From Paraconiothyrium sp. Pb-2020 (lineage: Eukaryota > Ascomycota > Dothideomycetes > Pleosporales > Didymosphaeriaceae): a stretch of DNA of 64,000 nt. The notes beneath the pieces are model-generated. The model saw nothing but the letters and a program-made list of their open reading frames with translations. It searched no databases and was not told the origin of the DNA. The stretch lies in contig JAJUBI010000003.1 of NCBI GenBank assembly GCA_022419385.1, forward strand, positions 3,534,001-3,598,000. The letters run 5' to 3'. Each line of letters begins with the position of its first letter. Position 1 is the first letter of the stretch. Below, in pieces: positions 1 through 12,578 of the stretch. The translations under genes and the position numbers were made by a program.

Positions 1-1943
1 GAGCAAGGATCCAGCTGTGACGAGCAAGGTTTGTATTAATGCAAGGAACGATGAATCTTCGTGTTTAGTCTGCTTTGTGGAGATAAGCCTAGGATACAAG
101 GTACTTTGTGTCGTAGCGAATGCTCCAGATGAGGCACGGAGGGCAAGCCATGTGAATAGTTGCTGAACGGTGAGTAAAACGCATCAAACCCACATGTCGG
201 CAAATGCTCTGCTCGAACCGAGCACACATTGGCGAATGGACAGGCACGAAAAAAATTTGCGCGGACCCAGCTGAAGGGAATGCGTTTGAGGTGCGGGTCT
301 GGAAAAGTTGCAGTGTTTCTGATTAAAGATGTCAGGCGACGGGTGAGTCCAATTATGGGAGGTGGGTAGCAGGCTCCGCGGATTGTGCAGAGGCACGGCG
401 GCGTAGCGAGTGCACATCTGGCAACTTGACGGGCGGGTAGCGCTGTGACGTCCATGGGAAATGGTTCCTGAAGGGTTCATCTGAGCTTGGCGCATCTGCA
501 TCGCTACGTAGGCGTGGAGACGGGAGGTGCAGGTTGATACCGATGGCGGCGAGGCCGGCCCAATTCGGGACGGGTGCAGCGCCCCATGACGAGCTGGTCG
601 TGCTGGGAGGCCGTTCCTTCTCCGTTGCGAAAGGAGTGTGCATTCGTTTGCATCGGGGAGACGGAACATGCGTGGGTTGCATGCAGTTGTGGCTACCTTT
701 TGATGAAGCCCCGAAGGAGGCATCTCTGGCCACCCCACTACGCTGCATGTGTGCCTGGCGCGGTCGCACCCCGGGCTGTGCGATGACGAGATCAAGACTC
801 GGCGGCAATCCGGCGCACGCGCGGACAGCGAGTAGCTGGCATTTGGGCTGCGGGAGCCGGGAGATGACGGGCATAAGGTTTGCGCAAAGGGTCTGCGGTG
901 GGCGCGCAGGCAGTCCGGGGGAAGGGTCCGCGAGGCAGCTGGCGGTGGTGAGGCCGCAACGTCGCGCGCGAGGCCCGGCAGCGACAGCGACAGCAAGCAG
1001 GCGCGGCGGCGTGTCGATGCTGGGGTCGCGGTGCTGGCTGGGGCCGAGGGTCGAGGGTCGATAAGAGGGGCCCGCAGATGTGCTGCGCGGGTGGTGTTGG
1101 TGGTCGAAGTAGCTCCGACCCCTCTGCGCCATCGGCGCCTGCTAGTGCACGAATGGGACGGCGTCGCATGCAGGCAGGCACGCATGGCGAGAAAACACCG
1201 CACCTGTTGGCGCTCCATACGCTCTACAGCCGCCAGCTTCTTCCGCACTCCACCGACCACATGTGCGCCCTGCAGGCCATGTACCGGTACCAGCATGTAT
1301 GTACCTCGCGGTGCACCTTCCGCCTTTGCACAAAGGGACGCCGGGCCTGTCTCCCTCGTCCGCCCTCGCCAGCCCCGTCCCGCCTCTCACACGAGATATG
1401 CGCCCCCAGCCCCGCCAGCATGCCAATCTGGGTCCAAAGTGCGGGCGACGCGGGAGATGGTTCGCGCTATGGCCGGTCCGTGCATGCCGACGGCCTCAGA
1501 TCGTCGACTCGAGCGCGGCGGCGTGAGCGTGCGAGCGTGATGACGACGATGAATACATGCGGGCACGTCCAGCCTGCGGGGAGCCATGATAGATGAGGAA
1601 GCGCACAACGCGCCGGTGCTTTTTTGCATAGACTACATGGTCGCCAAACCCAGCAATGCCAAATCCCCTCAGGAACGCTACAATTTTTCACCCTCAGCGA
1701 GTCCGCGGACCCGCAAAACGCCTGTTGAACGCCGTGTATCCGTCCGGTCCTTTTAGTGCCCGAAGCCAACTCCCGTCGCTAATCCTGTCCAAAGACAAAC
1801 AATGTGTGAGAAGCAACCCGCCATGTGAAATGGTCTCTATCATCATGCAACGGAGCGTCGTGCGTCTAAATTACTGCTTTCTCGGCCGCCAAGCGGCGCT
1901 TCAACTAGCAAGGGCCGCCTGACCCAGACGAGCAGCCACAACC
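1..1943. other. GC-rich stretch without a credible gene
   Basis: No recognisable product is encoded here. Between about 400 and 1600 the DNA is notably GC-rich, and several overlapping open frames exist on both strands. Their translations are Arg/Pro/Ala/Ser-rich, have no motif and lack plausible splice structure, which is what GC-rich non-coding DNA produces. The right part is the 3' flank of the glycosyltransferase gene on the minus strand. It could also be the 5' flank of a gene beyond the left edge. Confidence 0.6.
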
Positions 1944-3593
1944 TCAGCACACTGCCGTCGGTATGAGGCTGCCGCGCTCGCGGAGCATGCGTCCATGCGG
2001 CGACGGAGAGAGCGGCGGCGTGATCGAGGCCATGGGGGGGATAGGCAGCATCCTGATGTTGTCGTCCGTGTCCGCGCCCTCACGCGTGCCCCATGTCGTC
2101 TGCATCGTGTTAGCACCAGACCGAACCAAGCCAGATGGCGTCGGTCTACGCACCTCTGTTACGGTAATGCACCCGTAGAGTTTGATGAGGTTGTGGAAGT
2201 AGCCAAAGAGGATCGAGACCGGCACGAAGCGCACGTCGCCCGGGTTTCGTAACAGATGGGGCACTAGCTTGATCGTCTTGGAGAACAGCATGTGTCCGAG
2301 GAACAATGCCCATAGCAAGGTGCGCGTCTGCTTGTACTCCGAGTAGAGCTGCGCTTCATCCGGTCCTGGATAGTAGCCCGCCTCCACCATGGCACAGTAA
2401 AACACGGCAACAAGGGCGCAGTCGTAGAGGAAAGCCCATTGCGTAATGGTCGTCTGGAAGACGGCGTACAGGGACCAAGGATAATTCCTGTGACAGAACG
2501 GGTTAGCCGCGGATGACCCTGGCCACGGGCGTGTGGGAGGGGTAGTGCTTGGCATCACGACGCGAATTGTGCAGGGCTTGGGGCGCTTTCGGCGACTTAC
2601 AACCACATATGCAGCTCGCTCAAGCTGGTCAAGTTACTCCTCCAGTTGCTGCGCACCCACCGCAGGCACTGCCGCAAGTACTTGGGGTCGTGCTCCAGCG
2701 TCGTCTCCACCTCGCACTCGCGATGGTTCTGCAATTGGATCTTCCAGTCGTGAGAAAACAGCCATCGCGTGATGAAGTTGTCGTCGTCGGCGTTGAGGAA
2801 GTGGTCGCTACCCCACGTTTCGTGCGTGAACCCATAGGTGAAGTTTGGATCTTGCAGGATCTCCGACCGGTACGCAACAGCACGCCCAGAGAGGCACGGG
2901 AGGCCGCCGTCGAGCCAATTGCACGCTGTGCAGTCGAAGGTCCTTCGCACCAGGTAAATCGCGCCCAGAAATTCCCAGATGTTGTTTCGGTTTTTCCGGC
3001 GGAGTTGTTGGTTCGTTCCCACGCCACCCACACGAGCATCTTCAAAAGGTGCCAGCATCCATTTGTTGAATTTTTCTGGCAACCACACGTCATCGTCCAA
3101 CAATAGTGTAATCTTGGTCTGTACCTCCGGAATTGCTCTCGAGAGCTGGCGGCGCTTGTTGGCCTGGCTCACGGAAAGCACCTGGATCTTCTTGGGGTTG
3201 CCCAGCTCTTCAACCATCTGGTACAGCCGTTTCACACGGGAGTCCGGAGTCACAAGTAGCAGCTCGAAGGGTTCGAGGCGGTAGGCGGTTTGGACAGTCT
3301 CTTTCAATTGTTGAATGTCCTCTGCAACGGTTGGAATGATGACGGTCACATCTTGCGAAGTAATGCTAGGTTCGTCGACCGGCTGGATGGGTGTATATGT
3401 CCATACCGCAGCCAAGTTGATCCATAATCTGATGTAGCGAAACAAACTGCAAGACCGAGTCAGTCCAAGATGCCGAGATTTGCGGGGTGAGCGCAATGAG
3501 TCGCGGTGGCAGCGGTAGATTGACATACAAAGCGGCCAGGAAGATGCAGAACCAACTCCAATTAGGGAACATCCATGATGAAAACGGGAACAT
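1944..3593 (-). CDS. Family 2 glycosyltransferase, surface polysaccharide synthase (fungal GT2/Cps1-like)
   Basis: A membrane GT2 enzyme expected to polymerise a cell-surface polysaccharide from a nucleotide sugar. Four exons: 3593-3529, 3446-2601, 2487-2154, 2099-1944, giving 466 aa. Introns are GT-AG, about 82, 113 and 54 bp; the last is a multiple of three and would read through in frame. The GT-A core has DVTVIIPT (about 54-61), the metal-binding LLLDDD (136-141), the ADDDN acceptor-site motif (241-245) and QCLRW (281-285, the QxxRW motif of processive GT2 enzymes). Hydrophobic helices precede the core and follow it after residue 300. ATG 3593 is the first in-frame ATG of exon 1; a further 5' exon is possible. 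Family knowledge: orthologous GT2 proteins in Zymoseptoria and Fusarium are needed for hyphal growth on solid surfaces. Function here is inferred from motifs. Confidence 0.9.
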
Positions 3594-6500
3594 GGCAACG
3601 ACCAACGAATGTGATAGGAAAGAAGATGTGCCGAGTGCAACGGGAACGAAGATCACATTGATGGAGGAGGGAATCCGACCGTTCCCCGGAGGGAGGGCGG
3701 GAGACTAAATATTCAAGCCACACGTTTGCAGGTCCGGGCGTCGAATGATAGTTCGCATCCCGGCGCAGCTATGGCTGCAGGACATCCTCTTAGTAGCATT
3801 TGGGGTAGTCTTAACATGGCTGGAGCATTGTGAGGTCGTCGAAATCTCAGAACTGACCAGGGTGGGCACACTAGCGGAATCGACCAGTGAAAGCACGAGC
3901 GTCCTGCTGGGGACCCGCCAGCCGTTGAATACGTGCATATTTTGGGCACCCTGTGCTCAAGGATCGTCTGCCCAGTCCGCAGCGAGCGCCGTGTACTCGG
4001 CCAGCCTGTGCTCTGCCGCCCGCACTCGCTTCGGTGGGGAATGGGACCATACTGATGAGCACGAGACTGTGCACCCGGAGCCACCAACGATCGTCCATGA
4101 CCTGTCTCTCGTGACATCGCCCGTCATCTTCTCGCCTCCCGCGAGATACCGCGCGCGTGCTCGTCGACAATGCGGCTGATGATCGCACACCAATATATCG
4201 TGTCCCCGCTTGGCGGCGGCGCGCCAGCCCACATCTGCGATCAGGGCTCTAGGCCATTGCGCTGTGAACGCGCCATGCACTAGCCGCTGCAAGCGTGCTC
4301 CACTGTGAGCGGCGTCCTGACGGCAGACGGACCCACGGTCCTGACTGAGCGCTTGCTGTTCATAACAGGGTTATCAGTCTGCGTTCTTTTGGGGCTGCTA
4401 TCGTCTGACGCACTGCCGTGCCGTCGGCTAATCGCGATATTATGGTTTCCAATACGCATACTCGAAGCAAACCTCTGATGATGGATACTTGTCCGAACGG
4501 TGGCCAGCAGGAATTTCTTGCAGGGTTGTTCAACTGAGCTTGACTGCAGTTGCCTGTTTACAGCATCTCGTCCTGCCGAAATACGCAAGCGTTGCAGTTG
4601 GCCTCGCCGAGCCGCTGAACGCAAGCAACGCTGCTAGTGCTTTGACTCCCGAGCAACTGCTGCTACATGGGATACAAGTGGAGGCCAACTGTACACCGAC
4701 GGCAAGCTGTCAACTCGAACGCCAGATCTTCGATGTCAGATACTATCTTGCTAAACTTGACGGAGGCAAGACTCACTGTTCCGTTGCTCGGAATTGACAC
4801 AATCAATATCGCTGTGCCATCTGCATCCAAACAAAGAGAGCAAAGTAGCTGGAGTCGGCTGAAGAGAACATGGTCCGCGTCTGCTTGCAGGACTAATTCA
4901 AGCTCCTGTACATAGCTGCACATGCGGGGGTAACATACCTTGCTCTTGCAGATCAACAGGCATCGGTCCGCGGGAGACCATCCGCGGTCGAATCGCGTTG
5001 CTCTTGGGCTGTGTTGGCGTGCGCGTGCATTGCGTCCGGATATTAACGATGTAAGGGTGTGGCACGATCCCACGATTGTGGAAGATCGAGCCAGAGTGGC
5101 TTGCTTGGGTAACGCTACGCCGCTGCAGGACTATCCTTTTTCTTGTAGCGGCGCATGAAGATACGAAGACAGTTCAAGTCTCAAAGTTCTTTGGTAACCT
5201 AATTTAACGTGTTGAATGTTTATTGCAGGATGATCGCAACGTACAGCTCCTATCGCCGCCAAACATAGCATGGGAGCCATAGGAGACTTGACATCGGTGT
5301 AGGCATGTCGTCTGAAGAAGGTTGCGTCATTTTCGAAGCAGCATGAGGCGAGCATGGTGTCTTGCATTCGCGGAGATACAGCCGCTTCCACGCGAGACAC
5401 TGACAGCCGTTTCCAGCAGGGACAACTATACAGGTGTACGGCACAGAACCGTTGCATATTGCAAACATGCTGGCCAGCTGGGTACCGTGCACCAGCCAGC
5501 CGAACCCTAGGCCAAACTCGGACCGAGCCTCTTCCCAAGGGATCGATGCCGGAAAGCGCCCAGTCCGTTGTAAAGTGGCCTATAAGCTGCTGCCTCTGGC
5601 AACAATCATCCCCTATCATCCACAAAAGCCCACCGAGATTAGCGCAGCACGCAAATTTCTGGTACATGAGTGCTGAGCAGCGAATGCGTAGTATTGCAGG
5701 TTGCCATTTACACCAATAGGTCTATGCTCTTTGCAACGCTTCGAATTTCGAACGGGTACAAACAGTGGGGCGGTCCTCTGGCGGGAACGCCAGGGCCCTT
5801 TTAATCTAGGACAAAAAGTAACATGCGACTTCTCTTCGTCGCGTTGGCTTCGCCTCTTCCGGACCAGATCAATGTCAAATTTCCCGTCGGCTTCCTTCAG
5901 AATGAGCTGGTTTTAGCCGGTCGAGTGGAGCCTCCAAAGGAGGCTGCAGACTATGCACAAAGCAAGAATGAACTTGAGAGCAGGAGAGAGCGCGTCTTGG
6001 CGGTCGATAACAAAAGTCAGTAGGGCGAGAAGGAGGCGTCGGCGATGTTATCTGGGACACAGTATGCTGAGGAAGGCCTGGGCTGGCACCGCCGTGTTCA
6101 TTCACTCGCTCGCGGTCTGGACGGCTCTAGTGTGGGTGCTGTTCAACTGTGAGAGCAACTCTGAGCTTCTCTCAGTCATATGACACGGCATTCCAATACT
6201 TATGATCGAGATCCTGGTCGAGCGGTCGAGCGTATGGGGGAGGCGATACTCGACTGGCTGTTACGTTCACACGAGTGGCAAAGACAAGTGGGCATGTCCC
6301 TCCTCAGACAATATGGAGTTCAAGGCAACGCCGAGTATCTTCGAACCGTCGAGAGAAGAGTGAAGCGACATAAGGAAGAAAAGTGGTTATTCCATCGAAC
6401 ATCAGGAGCACTAGAAGCGTGCCAAAACGGGCTTCAGGGGCAGTGAAAGAAAGAGTTGGGGGGGCAGCCTTGCTGTACGCCACTTGGTCGAGATCAGGTG

Positions 6501-9500
6501 GAGCGGAGCATGGTCGGCGGGTAAAGGTATGGTTTGTTGCTATCATGGAGAAACGGTCGTGCATTGTCGTCGTCTTAGGTGGGGTCCACAGCGAAGAAGT
6601 GGCATCCGGTGCTTGAAGATTGTGCGCAAGCGGGCTGGCTTCTTTTCGGCAGCCTTGGCGCTGGTGGGGTGGTGTGTGGATCGATATTCGACAGTATTTG
6701 CCAGCAGATTCGAGGTTCTCGCAGGGTGCCTGTCCTCAACGCGGGTAGTCCCTTTCGCTGGTGGTGGCCCGAACCTGAGTGGCCCTTCTAGGAGCCGCGA
6801 CAGCCGCTGGCAAGGACAGTAGACGGCAGGACATGATAATGGTATGACGGCGGACGCCGAATCAACCCAGATTTGAGGAATGAAAAGAGAGGGCGGCGGC
6901 GCGGGTAGGAGTAAGGTGTTGTCGTCGGAGGCAGAGACGAGCACGCCAGGGCTTAGCGTACCAGAAGACAATGACACGTATCCCTAAAACAGCGTTAGTC
7001 GATGGACCCAAGGTAACGCGACTGCCCTTCACCACCTCTCAATCTCGTCGACGCCGAAGGATTCAAGCTTCACGCGGCAACGGGGCAAAGGCCTGCACGT
7101 CTTGTCCAGGGCCAGGGGCTGTGATCCAAGACAACCCTGGCCCTCGTGCTTTCGTCCCGGATCCGCCAGAGACTGAGGGTGTGTGGCTTCGTCAACTTCC
7201 CCACACCCAGCTACTGGGCGGTGACGACATGCCCGCGACATGCAGTGTGTGACACCCTGCTCGCCGGCCCGCCGCTGTGCCCGTACTCCATGGCCCTGTC
7301 AGCGCCTGGACTCGTCTCCTTGCCAAAAGCTTCTCGAGAAGCGCGGCTCGTGGCTCTGCGAAGGAGCGCCTTTACCCAAAGCCGCAAGCCCAGCCGCCAA
7401 TGCCCGCTCTCAGCACCTGCAGGCACGGGCGGCCGATATCGAAACGAACATAGCCCACCTTCGCGCTCCGAAGGCTTGCATCCCGTTGGTTACGGTGTCT
7501 ACATGTCGAAACCCGATCGGTGAGACACCAGCACATTATCGTGCTCTCGTCAGTCAGAAACGGCCAGGCTATTGATTTCCACTTTCCGCCGTTTGCAGGC
7601 CTCACGAACTGACCTCACCCGACTCAGCGGTCAGCATTTATCCTAAGTCACACTGCATGCGAAGTCACAGCTCCCGAAAAGCCTGCGTATAATCATGATC
7701 GCGCAAATGGGAAGATACGACCACCTTAAGCCCGTGAAGAGTGACAATCCCGCATGCCGTCTTCGTCCAGTGGCTTGTACGAAGGTAATGAAGAATCGCC
7801 CGATGATGCGCATATGTTGCATGTTCAGGAGGCGCTTGACGCAGTTGATGGTGGACGATGCTTTATGCTTTATGCTCGAAGCAGCACACCGTCTACGTCG
7901 GACATACTACTTGTCCTCCACCTCCCCATCCATACTGAGCCTGCAGACAAGAGCCCATAACAGAAGTTGGAGATCCTTCACGTGCTCAGGCGCATGAACG
8001 CAAGCTATATCTGAGCCTCATAAGTTAGGATGGCTATGTTCTACACCTAAGGACTAAGGCCAATGCATGGAAAGTCATCCCTAACAAAATGATTCGTCTT
8101 GAACTGTGCGAGAATCTTTTGACGTCAACGATTATGACCCTGTCAGGGTCAAGGCTCAGCAAATTCGACATGCCACGAAGAAACCGAGCCTGTACCAGCG
8201 CGGATCATGTTGTTTTGGACAGCTCTAGCCATCTCAGCCCACACTGCCACTTTACATCAGCTCATGTCACAAGTACCGGATGTCGCTGGACATTGTTTAT
8301 GTTCGGTTCTATCCCGTCATGAAAGCGAGTTAGTCCCCACGTAAGGCATGCTGTTACTTACAGTACTAGGGCGACTATTCCACACAACAAAGTTGTTGGG
8401 ACATCCCACTAAACAGATCATGCAGCCACATGGGAATACCGATCGTGCTCCGTTACAGCTGCAGGTCATACGGACCCCCATTAGTCAAGCACTTGGCGCC
8501 ACAGGGGTTGATCCTTTCTCCACACCTTCATTTACCCGCGGAGGACGAGGAACAAAATCTTGAACAGGCACAAGACGTATTCGCAGGTGGCATGGCGCTG
8601 TCGAAACGAGCAAACTCCGATACATCATATTACCAACGTGTTACACACGCACGCAACGGAAGTTCCCTTTCAGCTCATCTACATCTCGCAACAGCTCATG
8701 AGTAACGAGTGGGCACAAGGTTGCATGTGACAACCGACCACGGGCGCACAACATTGTTAATGACCTCGACCATCAGAGGTTGTGACGGCAGTACTTCTCT
8801 AATTACACCACTTTCAAACTTAATCCTACACTACTCTCGCGCATCAGGCGGCAAAGATGTTTATCGGGGATGGAAAGGCCACCCTAACCTTCGGCCCAAT
8901 GCAAGCACAAAGTTTTGGAAAGAATATCGACGCAATAGGAAGGACACGTCTGCTGCTGGAACGCTTGACGAAAGCGTTATCGCCTCATGTCCATTGGACG
9001 GTCCAGACGACTGCAGTGTTCACTTTTACTGCGCGGAACAGATTAATGTCAATGTCTGAATTCACAGAGACTGGGTTCCTGACAATGGAGGACGCAGGGG
9101 CCAATTACTCTAACTTGAAGCGGCACGTCGCTGCGGACCTGTGCAGCCTACCACGCTGATTGCGCGAATAGGACGATTACTACAACACCGCAGCTTGCAT
9201 TGTACGCCGAGATGTCACTCTGCTTGCTTTCCTGCTCGAGTTTATTGAGGCAGTAGAACAGTTCGCCCATGCCTTACAAGTCGTCCTGCCGTCCATACTA
9301 CTCTTTGCGGCGGGTATTACAACTTTTAATCGCGAGGGACACGAGACCGTCATTCATTATGCGATGGTAGAAGAAGCTCAAGTAAGGGCATAGGCGTCGG
9401 TATGGCTGAACGGCAAAACGCTATAGTGGAAATGGAAGAAAATGCTGCGTCGATGCGGGGCGACGGTTCAGGTGTGGTAGCACAGCGTTCGGTGCGTCCA

Positions 9501-11774
9501 CCAGCATATACGAGGCCTTTGTTGGAATGACATGCGTCACCACGCCCAGACAGTACTGACCGTCTTTGCATGCTGGGAGCGAAGAACCAGGTTCGCGCCG
9601 GTAAAAGAAATAATAGTAGAGCATCGCCTGCTTCTCTCAATGATCGAAAGGTGCAAGTCTCGGCTTTAGCAAAGTGAAGGGGTAACATATCAACTGAATC
9701 GTTTTAACGAACTCGATATGCATCGAAATAGATCGATCTATCCCACCATACTGTCTCTAAACGACGAAGCGTCATGCAATCGATGCGATGACCCAGAACC
9801 CGCAGTAGTGCACACTGAGAACCATGCATCAAGAACAACTACTGCAGCATCAGACAAGTCATTTTACGAATCGAGGACTCCAGCTGTACTGGGTCCTACC
9901 GGTTCAACACCGCTCGTGCCGCGCACCCCTGATATCCCCAAGCTTTGTCGCATCAGGATGGTCAATGTCAGAGACTTATTCCTTCCTTCCACCAGGACAC
10001 GATGCCGACTGAACGATCACTGCATGTCCGCGCGCGGAACTACTTTCTTCGACCTAGCACATCACAGACTCATAGGGCCCAAGGAAGGGCCTCGTGGCCT
10101 GCGTTAGTCACCCCCTGCAGTGTCTATGAAGAAAAAAAAAATTGAGCCGTTCGCCGAGAAGGTCCGTTCTCGTCAAAAGTACCCTTAGCACCACACACAC
10201 TTGAAGGACGTGAATGCATTGTTTAAGTACAGCCGCACAATACATCTTAAGAGCATAAATTTAGGTCTCTATTGGGCTTGCAGGTGCCAAATGAAGGGAA
10301 GTCGAAACAAATTCCCGGTAACCCACGAGCGGCACAAGCAAGCCGTCATCAGCGGCCCGCCTATGTTTCGCAGGTACACGTGGAACTAGAGGCGTTTGTA
10401 CCCGCGCACGTGGCGCCCAATGCGAGTCGGTAATCGGTGGCCGTGGCTTCGGGCCGTACGAGCTGAGAAACGATCGGGACCGATACGATAGCTTCCCACC
10501 ACGCCGAAGTCAGCGCCCTATCTGACTTGTGGATCTTAGGACGAACGAAAATTTGGTTAGATGTGAATTTGAGGTCCAATGTAGACCGCGACTCTCAGAT
10601 CATGTTGTAGGTCAAAGACGAGCTAATGCAGGGCATGTGTGTAAGAATATCTACCGCTACATGCAATCTTGAATTCCATTCACAGCTAGCTATGGAGGTC
10701 GCCCATCCCATGCGGTACGTCGAGTTTTGCCAATAAAGATGCTAATGCCAATAAAGATGCTAATGCCAATAAAGATGCTAATGCCAATAAAGATGTTAAC
10801 GCAAGTCTTCGCATGCTGTCACTAACCCTCTAGCAGTTTAACCTTCCACGCTCAATGACGCGGCACTGTGGCACTGGTGGCTTGTTCCACACAATATAGA
10901 AGTCCCATCAAGCAGCCACTCCAGTATCAGATCCTTAAACGGCTCTAGAGGTGGTGTCACGACTTGACTCATGGCTATGAAAAATGGCATCATCGCCCGA
11001 TGCTAGGAGGTTTAGTGCATTCTGAAATAGACATGACGACCAGTAGACAACTCCCGCCAGGATTTAGAATGACACAATCGGGGACTTTAGTCCTTGTATA
11101 GCTAGTGATAGAGTTGGCCACAGAGTGGGCTACATTGATGTACAGACCAGCTGGACTGCCATCTGGCTCTTCGGCCTGCAAAGCCATACAGCTCAATCTG
11201 TGAAAGCTGGAAGAGGTCCTTCAGGTTTGATGTTCCATCCAATCCCAACCCTAACTTGTACAACCCTTGGCAAACCCACCATGAATACCGCGTACTGTAG
11301 CACTTCCATCTACGGTGCGTCGTAGACACACGTACCCTCCGAATGGCTACATGTACCTCTGTCGTCTGTTACCTCACTTTAAGTCGTGAGTCCACCCGCA
11401 GACCGAGAATGCGCGTGCGAGAGAACCTCTTATCTTGTGATTCAGCAAAAGTCACGAGTTTGTGGAAGATAATAGTACTTTTACTCTGTAAGAACGCATC
11501 AATCTGACTTCCACGATCGCTGAGAGCCGAAAAAAAAAAACAAGAGTGCAGCAAAATCCTGCCGATATCGTGGTACGGTCGTGGTCACAGTCTGCCTGGA
11601 TGCTCAACTTGCGCGTCTTAACCGGGATTCGCGGGCTGGGTATATTGAGGGGACTCTGGCGGGCAGTGGCATGATTGCGTTGCTCGATGGAGGTTGTTAT
11701 GCATAGATGTACCGTCAGGGAAAAGCGGGTTTATCTTCCTGGTCTGTACTTAGTTGAGCATTGTCGTGTCCTCT
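3594..11774. other. About 8 kb gene-poor region
   Basis: I find no gene I can support in this stretch. Open frames are short (mostly under 145 codons), lie in all six frames, and their translations match no family I know. Many have no ATG and open only at alternative start codons. I saw no transposase, integrase or reverse-transcriptase motif and no long terminal repeat. The only clear structures are the 18-bp tandem repeat near 10729-10800 and short poly-A runs near 10130 and 11529. It may hold non-coding RNAs, old decayed elements or lineage-specific genes with small exons. Confidence 0.6.
10729..10800. repeat. 18-bp tandem repeat, four copies
   Basis: The unit gccaataaagatgctaat is repeated four times head to tail with no spacer. 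The first three copies are identical and the fourth differs at two bases near its end. The unit length is a multiple of three and one frame reads Ala-Asn-Lys-Asp-Ala-Asn repeatedly, but I found no start codon or supported gene around it. It is best called a minisatellite. Confidence 0.95.
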
Positions 11775-12578
11775 CTATACCCGCGAACGCAATCTCCCGA
11801 TGAGTGACGCGACCAATCCTGGCCTTCGGTCGGACTTTCGTCTGGGAAGTGTCACATAAGCACGCTTGATGGCTGCTACCATGTTGACATCGTTGTCCAT
11901 GTTTGCAATTTCGATCATTTCCTTCTCCGGCGGGAATTGCGCATCTGGGAACTTCTTTCCCCTTGCGAACAAAATCTCAAGAACATCCGCACGCTTCTTC
12001 TCCACCGCAAATTTCACAGCCCAACGATCATTGCCCTGATATCCAGCGTCGAAGAGTTGCTCAAATGTTGATAGTGGTAGTCCCCCGAGAACCGCGGCGG
12101 AAACGTTCCAGCACTGTGGCAGTCTGAACGGTGGGATCGTGTTTGGGTCTGCGCCACCGTCCAGCAGCACTTTTACCAACTCCGCGCCGTTTTCTTGTGA
12201 CGCTGCGTATCCAAGTGGATTGATACATTCATCCTCGCCGATTTCGGCATCAGTAGACCTTTGATCGGCTCTGCAAGCCGCTCTTAGCACCTGAGTATTG
12301 CCTGTGTCGATGGCCGCCCGCATAGGGTAACCGCAGAGATTGACCTTCCCGAAATGATCAGAAAGGAATGCTATGACTCCAGCCTGTTCACCTTTGATAG
12401 CAGCCACGAACATCCGCTCACTAACAGGTAATTGTTGTTCCTCGACAAGTTTTCGATCTAGGCTGTAAACACTCTGTGGGTGGTCGGGGCCGATCTGGAG
12501 TTCCTGAAACGACGCCTTTAAGGTGGGAATATCGCCGCTGGAGCACGCAGCAATCATATTGCTGTGTGCGTCTGCCAT
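11775..12578 (-). CDS. Ankyrin-repeat protein
   Basis: A single-exon 267-aa protein starting at ATG 12578. The middle part shows degenerate ankyrin repeats. The clearest is NPLGYAASQENGAELVKVLL followed by DGGADPN (around 124-150), with others such as YPMRAAIDTGNTQVLRAACR and WAVKFAVEKKRADVLEILFARG. It opens with a short helical segment (MIAACSSGDIPTLKASF) typical of the first repeat of fungal ankyrin proteins. The C-terminus is basic (PRRKSDRRPGLVASLIGRLRSRV). No enzymatic domain, signal peptide or membrane segment is visible. It probably acts as a protein-binding scaffold; partner unknown. It is isolated, with gene-poor DNA on both sides. Confidence 0.8.
   Translation of the reverse strand: MADAHSNMIAACSSGDIPTLKASFQELQIGPDHPQSVYSLDRKLVEEQQLPVSERMFVAAIKGEQAGVIAFLSDHFGKVNLCGYPMRAAIDTGNTQVLRAACRADQRSTDAEIGEDECINPLGYAASQENGAELVKVLLDGGADPNTIPPFRLPQCWNVSAAVLGGLPLSTFEQLFDAGYQGNDRWAVKFAVEKKRADVLEILFARGKKFPDAQFPPEKEMIEIANMDNDVNMVAAIKRAYVTLPRRKSDRRPGLVASLIGRLRSRV

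Noticed and set aside
184..1596. Several long overlapping frames on both strands
   Set aside because: They arise in GC-rich DNA, conflict with each other, are Arg/Pro/Ser-rich and have no motif or splice support.
4489..5073. Possible small secreted Cys-containing protein on either strand
   Set aside because: The plus frame has no ATG (it opens at TTG), and plus and minus frames overlap with equally vague translations; no signal peptide or splice model could be supported.
10729..10800. CRISPR-like array
   Set aside because: Copies are contiguous without spacers and the genome is fungal; it is a minisatellite.
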